From NCBI GenBank assembly GCA_028285035.1, contig JANQQF010000030.1, positions 28,457 to 92,456 of the forward strand: DNA of 64,000 bases, written 5' to 3'. Below, piece by piece: positions 44,564-53,779 of the stretch. Numbering within the stretch: the stretch's first letter is position 1; each line of letters begins with the position of its first letter. Source of the stretch: Phycisphaerae bacterium. GTDB lineage: Bacteria; Chloroflexota; Anaerolineae; 4572-78; J111. The notes under the pieces are model-generated. The model did no database searches and was not told where the DNA came from. It saw nothing but the letters and a program-made list of their open reading frames with translations. Made by a program: the position numbers and the translations under genes.

Positions 44564-46114
44564 TTAGGCTGCCATTCGCTCTCCGGCCATCATCAGACCG
44601 AGTGCTTCGGTTGTAGTTTGGTCATTATCAACGATGCCCATGATCTCCCCGGCAAATACCACAATGATGCGGTCTGATAGGGCTCGAATTTCGTCCAGGT
44701 CTTCAGAGATGAGCAAGGTCGCTAACCCTTCTGCACGTTGCAGAAGGAGTTGGTTATGAATATATTCGATGGCCCCAATATCGACCCCACGGGTGGGCTG
44801 GGCCGCAATTAATACGCGGGGACGCCGGGCCAGTTCACGAGCCAAAATCATCTTTTGAATGTTCCCACCCGACAGATTTTTGACAGGTGTCTCTTGATTG
44901 GGAGTTTTGACATTAAATTGTTTGATCATCGCATCCGCGTGAGACGCAATTTTTTTGAAGTTGAGGAAAATGCCATTGCTGTAGGGGGGGCGAATGTGGT
45001 CTTGGAGAATTAAGTTTTCGGCCACAGAGAAATCCTTGACCGCGCCATCGTGCATTCGTTCTTCAGGAATGTAAGAGAGACCAGCCTCGATCATTGCGAC
45101 TGGCGGTAAATTGGTAACATCTCGACTTTCCATCGTGATGTTACCTGCTTCCACCGTCCATAGACCAGCAATGGCCTCTGCCAGCGGCTTCTGTCCGTTA
45201 CCGGACACGCCAGCTACACCGACAATTTCACCACTACGAACCTCAAAACTAATGTCACGCAGGACTTGGATACCTTTTTCGTTTCGAGTACTAACATTGT
45301 CCAACTTGAGACGTGTCTCGCCCAATTCGCCGGTCGCCCGCACGCGATCTAACAACACCTCACGACCCACCATCATTTGGGCCAAATCCTCTTTTGTGGC
45401 CCCAGCCGTTTCGCGGCTGCCCACGACTCGACCATCTCGTAGGACCGTAACCCGATCGGTTAAAGCTAGAATTTCGTGCAATTTGTGGGAGATGAAGATG
45501 AGGGCGTGCCCATCTTTAGCCATCTGCCGGAAGATACCAAACAGGTCATCCACTTCTTGTGGGGTTAGAACAGCAGTTGGCTCATCTAATACCAGTAGAG
45601 CTGCCCCACGGTAAAGGGCCTTCATAATTTCGACCCGCTGCTGTTGTCCTACGGACAGATCAGAGATGATGGCTTTGGGGTCAATATCGAGTCCGTATTT
45701 GTCAGCCAGTTCAATGATCCGTTTTGTGACGATGTCCAAATCAAGGCGGGGGCCGCGTGAAGAGCGTAAGCCCAAGGCCACATTCTCTGCCACGGTGAGG
45801 GAATTGACCAACATAAAATGCTGATGAATCATCCCGATGCCGCGCTCGATGGAGTCGCTGGGCGAGTGGATTCTGATCTGTTGCCCATTGAGCAAAATCT
45901 CACCCTCTTCTGGCTGATACAGGCCATAGAGGATTTTCATCAGGGTACTTTTCCCTGCGCCATTTTCACCCAAAAGGGCGTGAATTTCTCCAGCCTTGAC
46001 ATCAAAATCGACTTGATCGTTTGCGAGAACGCCAGGGAATCGTTTGGTAATATTCCGCATTTCAAGCGACTCGATACGCGGTAAGCCTGATGGGAGAAGA
46101 TTTGACTCGCTCAT
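44564..46114 (-). CDS. Double ATPase of a nucleoside/simple-sugar type ABC transporter
   Basis: 516 residues with two nucleotide-binding domains. First half: GENGAGKST Walker A, LSVGQQQRVEIMKAL signature, LLVLDEPTAVLTPQE Walker B. Second half: a degenerate GVSGNGQKPL Walker A, LSGGNIQKMILAREL signature and VLIAAQPTRGVDIGA. This asymmetry and the sequence type match the YufO/NupA/RfuB group that powers BMP-dependent nucleoside or riboflavin uptake. The two permease genes lie upstream on the same strand after a 173-bp gap containing an inverted repeat. Confidence 0.92.
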   Translation of the reverse strand: MSESNLLPSGLPRIESLEMRNITKRFPGVLANDQVDFDVKAGEIHALLGENGAGKSTLMKILYGLYQPEEGEILLNGQQIRIHSPSDSIERGIGMIHQHFMLVNSLTVAENVALGLRSSRGPRLDLDIVTKRIIELADKYGLDIDPKAIISDLSVGQQQRVEIMKALYRGAALLVLDEPTAVLTPQEVDDLFGIFRQMAKDGHALIFISHKLHEILALTDRVTVLRDGRVVGSRETAGATKEDLAQMMVGREVLLDRVRATGELGETRLKLDNVSTRNEKGIQVLRDISFEVRSGEIVGVAGVSGNGQKPLAEAIAGLWTVEAGNITMESRDVTNLPPVAMIEAGLSYIPEERMHDGAVKDFSVAENLILQDHIRPPYSNGIFLNFKKIASHADAMIKQFNVKTPNQETPVKNLSGGNIQKMILARELARRPRVLIAAQPTRGVDIGAIEYIHNQLLLQRAEGLATLLISEDLDEIRALSDRIIVVFAGEIMGIVDNDQTTTEALGLMMAGERMAA

Positions 46115-46134
46115 AAAACAGCCTCTTTGTTATT

Positions 46135-46286
46135 AGTAATTGGTAATTGTGGATTGTGAATAATTAATGGAAAAGTGCAGAATACTTTTCTTCATTTTTT
46201 ATCCGTGTTCTTCTCGTCTATGTTTTGTGTTTTTCAAATCAACCTTAATGTCCGCATCCTTAAAAAATTACTATTTACCATTTACT
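46135..46286. repeat. Imperfect inverted repeat in the gap of the transporter operon
   Basis: AGTAATTGGTAAT (46135-46147) matches the reverse complement of TTTACCATTTACT (46274-46286) at 11 of 13 positions. It nearly fills the 173-bp gap between ATPase and permease genes, an odd place for long spacing within an operon. Confidence 0.45.
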
Positions 46287-46287
46287 G

Positions 46288-47253
46288 TTAATTCTCGCCT
46301 CGTTCAAATGGTCGGGTCAGGGCGGTGGGCTGGAAGGCGCGTTTGAAGGGGAAGGCCAGAGCCAAGATTGTCAATAGGTAGGGCAACATAACGGCCACAT
46401 CCGAAGGGATATTGAGACCGAGAACCTGTACCCAAAGTTGCAGGGCATTGACCAAGCTGAATAGCAATGCCCCCGCCAAAACACCAACCGGAGTCCAACT
46501 GCCAAAATACACCAACGCAACCGCGATAAAGCCCTGACCGTTTGTCATATTTTCCTGAAAAATGTTGAGCAATGAAATTGAAAGTGATGCTCCAGCGACC
46601 CCAGCCAGCATGCCTCCGATGGTCACAGTTGCGTATCGCACGCGATCAACGCTAACACCCAGTGAGTCTGCTGCCTGCGGATTTTGCCCCACTGCCCGGA
46701 TATTTAAGCCCCAAGTGGTTTTGTTGATAATCCACCAAGCAATGGGCACCAAGGCAAACGCACCGTAGACCAGAATACTGTGATTAAGGAAGATTTCGCC
46801 AAAGATCGGGATTTCGGCGAGACAGAAATCGGAATTGAGACCGAAACTGGCCAGACAGAATTCTAGCTCGGGGAAACCATTGACCCCCTCGACCGTGCCA
46901 AGAGTCGTTTTGAAGAGGAGACTTGAAGCGCCCAAGCCAAATAGAAATAAGCCGATACCACTGATCCCCTGTTCAGCTTTAAGCGTGACACTGATAAAAG
47001 CCATTGCTAGACCCATCAAGCCACCAACGATGATGGCTGCCAGAAGTCCCAATAATAGGCTACCAGAAGTGAAGGCCACAAAGAAGCCAGAGTAGGCCCC
47101 CATCAGCATAATGCCCTCAACCCCAAGGTTCAGCACCCCAGAGCGTTGGGCAAAGGTTTCACCGATGGCCGCATAGAGATAAGGGGTCGCCAGTCGAATG
47201 CCAGAATGGGCGATCCCAACAATGATGGCCAGAATACTGAGTTCTTCGTTCAA
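46288..47253 (-). CDS. ABC transporter permease, nucleoside type (NupQ/YufQ-like)
   Basis: 321 residues, about eight helices. The family blocks are TPYLYAAIGETFAQRSGVLNLGVEGIMLMGAYSGF at the N-terminus and GQNPQAADSLGVSVDRVRYATVTIGGMLAGVAGA in the ATPase-contact loop. It pairs with the next gene product as the heterodimeric pore. Its start overlaps the preceding permease stop by four bases. Confidence 0.9.
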   Translation of the reverse strand: MNEELSILAIIVGIAHSGIRLATPYLYAAIGETFAQRSGVLNLGVEGIMLMGAYSGFFVAFTSGSLLLGLLAAIIVGGLMGLAMAFISVTLKAEQGISGIGLFLFGLGASSLLFKTTLGTVEGVNGFPELEFCLASFGLNSDFCLAEIPIFGEIFLNHSILVYGAFALVPIAWWIINKTTWGLNIRAVGQNPQAADSLGVSVDRVRYATVTIGGMLAGVAGASLSISLLNIFQENMTNGQGFIAVALVYFGSWTPVGVLAGALLFSLVNALQLWVQVLGLNIPSDVAVMLPYLLTILALAFPFKRAFQPTALTRPFERGEN

Positions 47254-48437
47254 GAGGCTTCCTCCGCGACTGGGCTATCGGATACGCGTCGATTGGCTCG
47301 ACGGCGAGACCAAATTTCACTGCTGACCACAAACAACACGACCAAGCCAAGCAAGGCTGTAATCAATACTTGGGGAACCTGCACGGCTCGCTGCATTTTA
47401 TCGCCACCAACCAGCAGCCCCCCAAAGAGAATTGAGGCTGGAATGGCCCCGAGGGGATGCAACTTTCCAAAAAGGGCCACTACGATCCCGGAGAAACCGT
47501 AGCCTGCTGAAACCGCTAACGGCTCAAACATCCGGTGATGTAGCCCCAAAATTTCAATTGCCCCAGCCAAGCCAGCAAAGGCCCCACTAAGGGCCATCGA
47601 CATAATTTGGTAGCGAGGGACATTGATCCCCGCGTAACGAGCAGCCCCGGGATTGAGGCCTACCGCTCTAATTCGATAGCCAAGAGTGGTTCGCCACAGA
47701 AAGATATAGACGAGAATGGCCATAATAACGGCGATGAAGAAACCAATGTGTAGACGAGTTGGTTCCACTAACAGACCATAAATCTCGGCCCGAAAGCCTG
47801 TCATTTCAAGGTTTTTGGCCGTTTCTGTAAATCCGAAATATTTCGCGATGTCTGTAAATCGGAAAAGGTCTGTCGTTCGAGGGAGGCGGGCCGAGTGAGG
47901 AATGTTTGTGCCCGCTTCAAGCTCTGCTGGGTCGATCATTGGGCCACGTAGAAGAAAGAAGCCGATCTGAATGGCGATTTGGTTCATCATAATGGTGCTG
48001 AGAATCTCATTGACGTTCAATCGGGCCTTCAAAAAGCCTGGAATGCCAGCCCAGATTGCCCCAGCCAAGGTGCCCGCCACAATGCCCAACAAAATGACAA
48101 ACCAATTGGGCCACACCTCGCCGAATTCAACGGCCAGGTAGGTGGTGAGCAAGGCCCCAACAATTAGCTGCCCCTCAGCCCCGATGTTGATCACACTAGC
48201 CCGAAAGGCGATGACGATGCCTAGCCCTACCAGGAGCAATGGGATAGCCTTGACCAAAGTATCAGCCAAGCCATTTTTGTTGGTAAAGGCTCCTGTGAAC
48301 ATTGCCGTGTAAGCTTCCACTGGATCTTTATCCAACACAATCAACACGAGCGCTCCGACAATCAATGCCCCCATAACGGCGATGAGTGGCAAGAAGGCAT
48401 CTAGGATTCGCTCAAATCGTCTCAAATTTGATGACAT
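47250..48437 (-). CDS. ABC transporter permease, nucleoside type (NupP/YufP-like)
   Basis: 395 residues, about ten helices. GLGIVIAFRASVINIGAEGQLIVGALLTTYLAV and RAVGLNPGAARYAGINVPRYQIMSMALSGAFAGLAGAIEI are the family blocks, and NVNEILSTIMMNQIA is also typical. It is the first gene of the transport operon in this window. The BMP-type binding lipoprotein that normally accompanies these genes is not found in the window. Confidence 0.9.
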   Translation of the reverse strand: MSSNLRRFERILDAFLPLIAVMGALIVGALVLIVLDKDPVEAYTAMFTGAFTNKNGLADTLVKAIPLLLVGLGIVIAFRASVINIGAEGQLIVGALLTTYLAVEFGEVWPNWFVILLGIVAGTLAGAIWAGIPGFLKARLNVNEILSTIMMNQIAIQIGFFLLRGPMIDPAELEAGTNIPHSARLPRTTDLFRFTDIAKYFGFTETAKNLEMTGFRAEIYGLLVEPTRLHIGFFIAVIMAILVYIFLWRTTLGYRIRAVGLNPGAARYAGINVPRYQIMSMALSGAFAGLAGAIEILGLHHRMFEPLAVSAGYGFSGIVVALFGKLHPLGAIPASILFGGLLVGGDKMQRAVQVPQVLITALLGLVVLFVVSSEIWSRRRANRRVSDSPVAEEAS

Positions 48438-48590
48438 GCATCGCCTCGTTGCAAGTTTATTACGAATAAGCCCTTATCCCAATGAACTTATGAGGTAAGG
48501 ACTGCTTTTCATATTCGCTTCAAAATAAGAGCTGGCCTATTCTAGCGAGTGATAATAGAAATGTCAATTATTTTTGGATTATGTTATTTG

Positions 48591-49169
48591 TTAGTCTAAT
48601 TCATCCAAGGTCAAGGAGAAGCTGGGGACGTAATTTTCCATAAAGTAAGCGACCTCGGGTAGATTGAGGTTATCAATGTCCGCTTTGATAGCCTTTTCGG
48701 CCTTAACAAACTCCTCATTACCAGCCGTCAATTCCTCAACGCACTTGAGATAGGCGCAAATCTTATCGGCCGCCTTCACCAATTGCCAGTGAGGTTTATC
48801 CCTTTGTTGCGGGAAAAGAAGTGCCTCGTAGTCAGGTTTTAATACATCGGGCAACAGATCAAATAACTTCTGCCGAGCGACATCTTCGACCTGATCGTAA
48901 GCGGTTTTGATTTGCGGGTTAAAATATTTGATGGGGGTGGGCAGATCACCGGTGATGACTTCGCCGACATCATGATACATTGCCAGAACGGCCACCCGTT
49001 GCGGATCAACTGATCCCTCAAACAGCCGATTTTTGAGCAAGGCCAGCGCGTGCGCAATTTGGGCAACTTGGAGGCTATGTTCCTGAATGTTCTCGGTGCG
49101 GATATTTCGCATCAGGCCCCAGCGTTGGATAAATTTCATCCGAGCGAGATAGGCAAAAAAGTGACTCAT
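48591..49169 (-). CDS. yfbR: HD-domain 5'-deoxynucleotidase, YfbR-like
   Basis: 192 residues. FFAYLARMKFIQRWGLMRNIRTENIQEHSLQVAQIAHAL and YHDVGEVITGDLPTPIKYFNP are nearly the family consensus; the metal site would be H31, H66, D67 and a later Asp, with E70 and D75 also kept. YfbR removes phosphate from deoxyribonucleoside 5'-monophosphates in the cytosol, feeding salvage. It lies upstream of the nucleoside transporter genes on the same strand, which fits. Confidence 0.93.
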   Translation of the reverse strand: MSHFFAYLARMKFIQRWGLMRNIRTENIQEHSLQVAQIAHALALLKNRLFEGSVDPQRVAVLAMYHDVGEVITGDLPTPIKYFNPQIKTAYDQVEDVARQKLFDLLPDVLKPDYEALLFPQQRDKPHWQLVKAADKICAYLKCVEELTAGNEEFVKAEKAIKADIDNLNLPEVAYFMENYVPSFSLTLDELD

Positions 49170-49202
49170 TTGTTAAATTGCCTCATTGAAAGTCGTTTAA
49201 CC

Positions 49203-49290
49203 TTACTGACCCGGATATAAAAAACTAAACAAAAACCCTTGTCCTATGAACCGTCTTCAAAAGTTTAGAAAGTTACGTCTGGGTCAGTAA
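49203..49290. repeat. 10-bp inverted repeat spanning the gap after the YbaK-like gene
   Basis: TTACTGACCC (49203-49212) and its exact complement GGGTCAGTAA (49281-49290) enclose 68 bp. The right arm contains the stop codon of the YbaK-like gene. No T run follows directly. Confidence 0.55.
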
Positions 49291-49772
49291 CAGCCTTTGG
49301 TTACATCAAGCACCCGACTATCTGGGAGGTTTTGTAGGTTTTGGGTGTAATAACGAATGCTTTGGGTAAAGGTACCTGATCCCCCCATCAAGTCGACTTT
49401 GTTGAAAATTTTTTCATCAAGAATTGTTTGTAGTCCGGGCATATGAACTCTAGCTGCGCCAACAGGTAATCCGGTCAGGTTGGTAAACTCATTGGGGGTG
49501 GCCATTCTCAGATTTTTAATGCTCAGTTGCTTTTTCACTTTCTTGAAATCGACCTTGCAATCCCCCCGAATAGCAATGGCTAAGTAATCATCATCAGCTT
49601 TCATAACCAAGACCGGGATACAGTCGGCAGGCGACAGGCTCATTTGGTACATCTCATTCAAAGTGCCTAACACATCCCGAAAATCCCGAATGGCTGGGTG
49701 CTTGAGCACTTCATACTCGATCCCTAGTTGAGTGAGCTGAGCTTGATACTGTGTAATATCAACATCATTCAT
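49284..49772 (-). CDS. YbaK/ProX-like aminoacyl-tRNA deacylase domain protein
   Basis: 162 residues, one YbaK-type domain: YEVLKHPAIRDFRDVLGTLN at the N-terminus, VKKQLSIKNLRMATPNEFTNLTGLPVGAARV with the conserved Lys and Gly-X-Pro loop, and DLMGGSGTFTQSI near the end. The family hydrolyses mischarged tRNAs (for example Cys-tRNAPro). The start overlaps the aminotransferase stop (TAATG), implying coupling. Confidence 0.85.
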   Translation of the reverse strand: MNDVDITQYQAQLTQLGIEYEVLKHPAIRDFRDVLGTLNEMYQMSLSPADCIPVLVMKADDDYLAIAIRGDCKVDFKKVKKQLSIKNLRMATPNEFTNLTGLPVGAARVHMPGLQTILDEKIFNKVDLMGGSGTFTQSIRYYTQNLQNLPDSRVLDVTKGCY

Positions 49773-50707
49773 TAGCTAACTTTCGCTTTTTCAACCTGAA
49801 GCGCTTTGTGAATAGCATGATGATATATTTCGCTGAGCTTTTGGGTCAACGGCCCAAACCCTTGCCCATCGCCGATGACTCGCCCATCAACTTCGATGAC
49901 GGGGGTGAGTCCACCAAAGGTGCCAGTTACAAAAGCCTCGTCGGCGTCATAGACATCGGTCAACGAAAAGTTTTTCTGATAGACAGGAATATCATTGGCC
50001 TGACAGACTTCAATGACCTTGCCACGTGTAATCCCATTCATACAATATTGCCCGGTTGAGGTCCAGACCTCGCCCTTACGAATGACGAAGAAGTTCGTGG
50101 CGTTACAGGTGCTGACAAAACCATTGATGTCAAGCATCAGGGCTTCATCTGCCCCGGCGTTGATCGCCTGAACGAGAGCAATCACCTCGTGTAATTTGCT
50201 GTGACAGTTGAGGCGAGGATCGAGATAGTCTGGCGAGCCACGGCGTACAGTCGAGGTGAAGAGGCGAATACCCGCAGATGCGGTGCTTGGGTCGGCCTTT
50301 TTATACTCAGCCGTGATAACTATCGTTGGCCCACCGATCGTCAGGCGCGGATCCTGTGAGGGCGTCTTTTTTGTGCCACGGGTAATCATCAAACGAATAT
50401 GGACATCGGTCTCCATTTCATTGACCCGCACCGTTTCATACAACGCCTCGGTCAATTCCTCGCGACTTTTGCCAATGTCCATTCCGATGGCGAGGGCACC
50501 TTGATAAAGTCGATCCAGATGCTCATCTAAAAAAACGATGACCCCATCGTGTAGGCGAACCCCTTCCCAAACACCGTCACCAACCAGATAGCCGCTATCA
50601 AAAACTGAAATCTTGGCTTCATCACGGGGGAAGAACTCTCCATTGATATAAACTTTTACATTGTCATTCCGCGAATCGTGGATCGCGTTGTGGGTTCCGT
50701 GAACCAT
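49772..50707 (-). CDS. Class IV aminotransferase homologue with non-canonical active-site residues
   Basis: 311 residues with the D-amino acid/branched-chain aminotransferase fold: SVFDSGYLVGDGVWEGVRLHDG near residue 35 and GADEALMLDINGFVSTCNATNFFVI near 185. Counting back from GADEAL, the PLP-lysine column holds N167 in DPRLNCHSKLHEVIA, with K171 four residues on, and the acidic residue of the second motif is replaced by Thr (VSTCN). The NCHSK form may be a conserved subfamily in which K171 is used; I cannot check that here. AAAAGGAAA precedes the ATG. It is coupled to the YbaK-like gene. Confidence 0.82.
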   Translation of the reverse strand: MVHGTHNAIHDSRNDNVKVYINGEFFPRDEAKISVFDSGYLVGDGVWEGVRLHDGVIVFLDEHLDRLYQGALAIGMDIGKSREELTEALYETVRVNEMETDVHIRLMITRGTKKTPSQDPRLTIGGPTIVITAEYKKADPSTASAGIRLFTSTVRRGSPDYLDPRLNCHSKLHEVIALVQAINAGADEALMLDINGFVSTCNATNFFVIRKGEVWTSTGQYCMNGITRGKVIEVCQANDIPVYQKNFSLTDVYDADEAFVTGTFGGLTPVIEVDGRVIGDGQGFGPLTQKLSEIYHHAIHKALQVEKAKVS

Positions 50708-50770
50708 TGTATTTTCCTTTTACAGGTTGATTGTTATTTATAAGGATGATTGAGTTTCCTTACACATACT

Positions 50771-51361
50771 TTAAAGTCGAAGCAATCCTTTAATTTCATC
50801 ATCGGGACGTAGCTGGCCTGCTCGAAAATCAAGCATCTTGCGGCGAGTCGGGTTGGTAAAATATGACAAATGCACCAAGGTGCCAAACATATCACTTAAT
50901 TGTAGACCTGTGATGATAAATCCCGCTTTGAGCTTGGGCACAATTACCTGATTGTGGGTGACACTGTGCCGGCTGTAGATTTCCTGAAAACCGACCTCTT
51001 GTAGATTTTCTAAAATGATAGGCAGGAGTGCTGTATAAATGCCCTTGTTCTGATGCTCTGGCAAAATACCGGTGCTGGTCATATAGTATCGATAGGCATT
51101 CTCTTGCCAGCCAAAGCTCCAGCCCACAAATTCATCCTCTTGATAAATGCCGATATTCAGCCGATAGATTTCACCGATGCGATCTGATAATTGTTTGACA
51201 GCGGTTTGCTCATCTTCAGACCAAATTGAGGCCGGAAAGAAATCCAGGGTATCGCTAAAGACTTTGGCTTGGTGCGTCTGATAGAGCGACAAAAGCTCCT
51301 TCCATTTCATTTGATGGAAGGTGTATTCTTTATAGGTTCCGATGATGTTGTCATCAATCAT
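50771..51361 (-). CDS. GNAT-family N-acetyltransferase
   Basis: 196 residues. The acetyl-CoA loop is TGILPEHQNKGIYTALLPIILENL (R/Q-x-x-G-x-G/A form), preceded by the GWSFGWQ strand. The C-terminal 50 residues lie outside the core domain. The substrate is unknown. It lies 12 bp after the aminohydrolase gene, in the same transcript. Confidence 0.85.
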   Translation of the reverse strand: MIDDNIIGTYKEYTFHQMKWKELLSLYQTHQAKVFSDTLDFFPASIWSEDEQTAVKQLSDRIGEIYRLNIGIYQEDEFVGWSFGWQENAYRYYMTSTGILPEHQNKGIYTALLPIILENLQEVGFQEIYSRHSVTHNQVIVPKLKAGFIITGLQLSDMFGTLVHLSYFTNPTRRKMLDFRAGQLRPDDEIKGLLRL

Positions 51362-51372
51362 AATGTTTTTGA

Positions 51373-52710
51373 TTACATGTCCTCAACGCGCTGCCAAATT
51401 TTAGGTGCCAACTGCATTGCGTGCGCGGCGATGGCTTGTTCATCAAGCGTAAGTACTTCCCGATCCTTCATCAGCATTTGTCCGCCGCAGATCGTGTGGG
51501 TAACGTGGCTGCCGTCCATCCCGAAGACAAGTTGCCACGGATAGTTGCCATCGGTGAGGGGGGTGTAGGGAATGTAATCCATCAAAATGATGTCAGCAAA
51601 GGCTCCAGCTTCGAGTGCCCCAACAGGTTTGGGGAAGAAGAGGCTGGCAATTTCGGCGTTATTGTCGAAGGCGATTTTCATTAGGAGATCGCCGGGCATC
51701 ACTCGAGGATCACCTTTATGAACGCGATGGAGAAGGTAGGCCGTGTGAATTTCGCTAAACATATTTTGGTAGAAACCATCGTTACCCAAGCCAACAGTAA
51801 TGCCCTTCTTAATGAGTTTTTCCACCTCAGCCACACCGACCGCGTTATTCATGTTGCTACGAGGCTGATGGCTAATTTTTGTTTTTGTGGCTCGAAAGGC
51901 ATCCATTTCGTAGGCATCAACATGGATAGCGTGAGCAACCAATGTTTTTGGTCCCAAAATACCGCGCTTTTCCAGTCGTTCTGCCACCGTCATACCATAG
52001 GTCTTCCGACTGTGAACTTCATCAGCTTTATCTTCGGCAACGTGAATGTGGAAGCCTGTATCAAAGGCTTTGGCTTCATCCACACAGGCGTCTAAGGTGT
52101 TGTCACCGCAAGTAAACGACGCGTGCAGCCCGAAAGATGCACCCAATTTGGGATCAGGCCGATCTTGAAGCCGCTTCAAGAATCGCACATTTTCGGCAAT
52201 CCCATCCAAGGCCCCCTGTGTCCCATTTCGATCGGTCACTTCATAGCATAGCCCAACCCGCAAGCCCGATTGTGTCGCTGCTTCGGCCAAGGCGTCCAAT
52301 GAGCCGTCAATATGATTGGGGCTGGCGTGATGATCGATCAAGGTGGTGGTGCCGTGTCGAATGGCATCAACCAGTGCTGTCAACGCGCTGTACTTGCTAT
52401 CTTCCAGCGTCAAGGCGCGGTCTACTTTCCACCATAATCGCTCTAAAATCTGGACAAAATTTTCGGGGGGATCGCCGGGAATAGCCATTCCACGCGCAAA
52501 GGCCCCATAGAAATGGGTGTGTCCACAAACCATCCCTGGCATTACAACCTTACCCGCAGCATCCAAAACTTCAGCGTCAGGGTATTTCTGTTGTAAATCG
52601 ACGGTTGCTCCAACCTCAACAATCGTGTCACCTTCGTAATAAACGGCCCCATAAGGAATAGCCCGTTTTTCCTCACCAAATGTCAGCACAGTTCCATTGA
52701 TGATTAGCAT
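51373..52710 (-). CDS. ssnA: Amidohydrolase/aminohydrolase, SsnA-like
   Basis: 445 residues of the metal-dependent amidohydrolase superfamily. Metal ligands: CGHTHFYGAFARGM (HXH), HIHVAED, AHAIHVD and GLGNDG. The sequence is of the SsnA type, close to guanine, S-adenosylhomocysteine and chlorohydrolase deaminases. The likely reaction is deamination of a purine-like or other cyclic amidine; the precise substrate of SsnA is not established. GAGGAG precedes the ATG. It leads the GNAT, aminotransferase and YbaK genes. Confidence 0.87.
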   Translation of the reverse strand: MLIINGTVLTFGEEKRAIPYGAVYYEGDTIVEVGATVDLQQKYPDAEVLDAAGKVVMPGMVCGHTHFYGAFARGMAIPGDPPENFVQILERLWWKVDRALTLEDSKYSALTALVDAIRHGTTTLIDHHASPNHIDGSLDALAEAATQSGLRVGLCYEVTDRNGTQGALDGIAENVRFLKRLQDRPDPKLGASFGLHASFTCGDNTLDACVDEAKAFDTGFHIHVAEDKADEVHSRKTYGMTVAERLEKRGILGPKTLVAHAIHVDAYEMDAFRATKTKISHQPRSNMNNAVGVAEVEKLIKKGITVGLGNDGFYQNMFSEIHTAYLLHRVHKGDPRVMPGDLLMKIAFDNNAEIASLFFPKPVGALEAGAFADIILMDYIPYTPLTDGNYPWQLVFGMDGSHVTHTICGGQMLMKDREVLTLDEQAIAAHAMQLAPKIWQRVEDM

Positions 52711-53030
52711 ACGCTGCTCCTCTCGATTTAATCTTTTTTCAAATTGGTTGGGTGTAGAATAGTCGGATTTAGGAAATTTATCAAACTGGTCAGAATGTAA
52801 ATACTTCCAATTGGGGTGTGCTGGAAGGATGGAAGGTTAGAAGGGTGAATATTTTATCCCCATCCTTCCAAAATTGCTTGTTAACTGATGGAAATCTTTA
52901 TTTACATCTAGTGCAAAAACTGAACTACCCTCCGGCCAAGTGTCATTTTACAAAGCCATGTTCTTGAAGTAATATTTGAGCGTTAATGGGTTTCTCCTCA
53001 TCTACAATTATTAACTCAAAGGAGCGTAAA
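52711..53030. other. Divergent intergenic region between the SsnA-like and UPF0173 genes
   Basis: About 320 bp holding the inverted repeat at 52822-52870 and the GGAG site of the next gene at 53021. Promoters must be present on both strands; I could not pick them with confidence. Confidence 0.45.
52822..52870. repeat. 11-bp inverted repeat of GGAAGGATGG type
   Basis: TGGAAGGATGG (52822-52832) and CCATCCTTCCA (52860-52870) pair perfectly, enclosing 27 bp. Inside the left part GGAAGGAT, GGAAGGTT and AGAAGGGT form a decayed 8-bp tandem. Confidence 0.75.
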
Positions 53031-53714
53031 ATGGCGATTAAGTATACTTATGTTGGTCACGGCACTCATATGTTGGAAATTGGTGATCACACAGTTTTGA
53101 TTGATCCATTCTTCACCAGCAATCCAGGCACTGAAGTTTCGGCAGACTCCGTCAACCCCGACTTTATTCTGGTATCCCACGGACATTTTGACCACGTTGA
53201 AGATGTGGTATCGATTGCGACCCGTACTGGGGCAAAAGTGATTTCTAATGCTGAGATCAACGGTTGGGTACAAAAGCAAGGGATTGAAAATGCACACCCA
53301 CAGCATCTTGGGGGTGGTTTTAATCACGACTTTGGGCATCTTAAGCTGACCATTGCACATCACGGTTCTGGACTACCCGATGGCTCTTATGGTGGAAATC
53401 CGGCTGGTTTGTTGATTACGGCTGAAGGCAAAAAGATGTACTTTGCTTGTGATACAGCGTTGTTTATGGATATGAAGTTGTATGGTGAAGAGGGGATCGA
53501 TTTGTATGTCCCGCCAATTGGGGACAACTTTACAATGGGGCCGGATGATGCTTTGCGGTCAATCGAATTTGTCCAGCCAAAGATTGTGGTTCCCAGCCAT
53601 TACAATACCTGGCCGCCGATTGCTCAAGATGGTGATGCTTGGGCTGCTCGGGTTAATGCTGAAACGGATGCTAAGGCGCACGCGCTTAAACCAGGTGAGA
53701 GTTTAGATATTTAG
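53031..53714 (+). CDS. UPF0173 metal-dependent hydrolase (metallo-beta-lactamase fold)
   Basis: 227 residues, exactly the usual family length. The HXHXDH motif is H50-G-H52-F-D54-H55. IAHHGSGLPDG, YFACDTALF and PSHYNTWP supply later ligands. Function is uncharacterised for the family; YtkL is the Bacillus member. The ATG at 53031 has GGAG upstream; the frame extends further but without a site. It is monocistronic. Confidence 0.92.
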   Translation: MAIKYTYVGHGTHMLEIGDHTVLIDPFFTSNPGTEVSADSVNPDFILVSHGHFDHVEDVVSIATRTGAKVISNAEINGWVQKQGIENAHPQHLGGGFNHDFGHLKLTIAHHGSGLPDGSYGGNPAGLLITAEGKKMYFACDTALFMDMKLYGEEGIDLYVPPIGDNFTMGPDDALRSIEFVQPKIVVPSHYNTWPPIAQDGDAWAARVNAETDAKAHALKPGESLDI

Positions 53715-53779
53715 GAACCCGCCAACATTTCCCTACAATACTAATAAAGTAACCACTCTACGTTAGTTATCGAAGCTAG

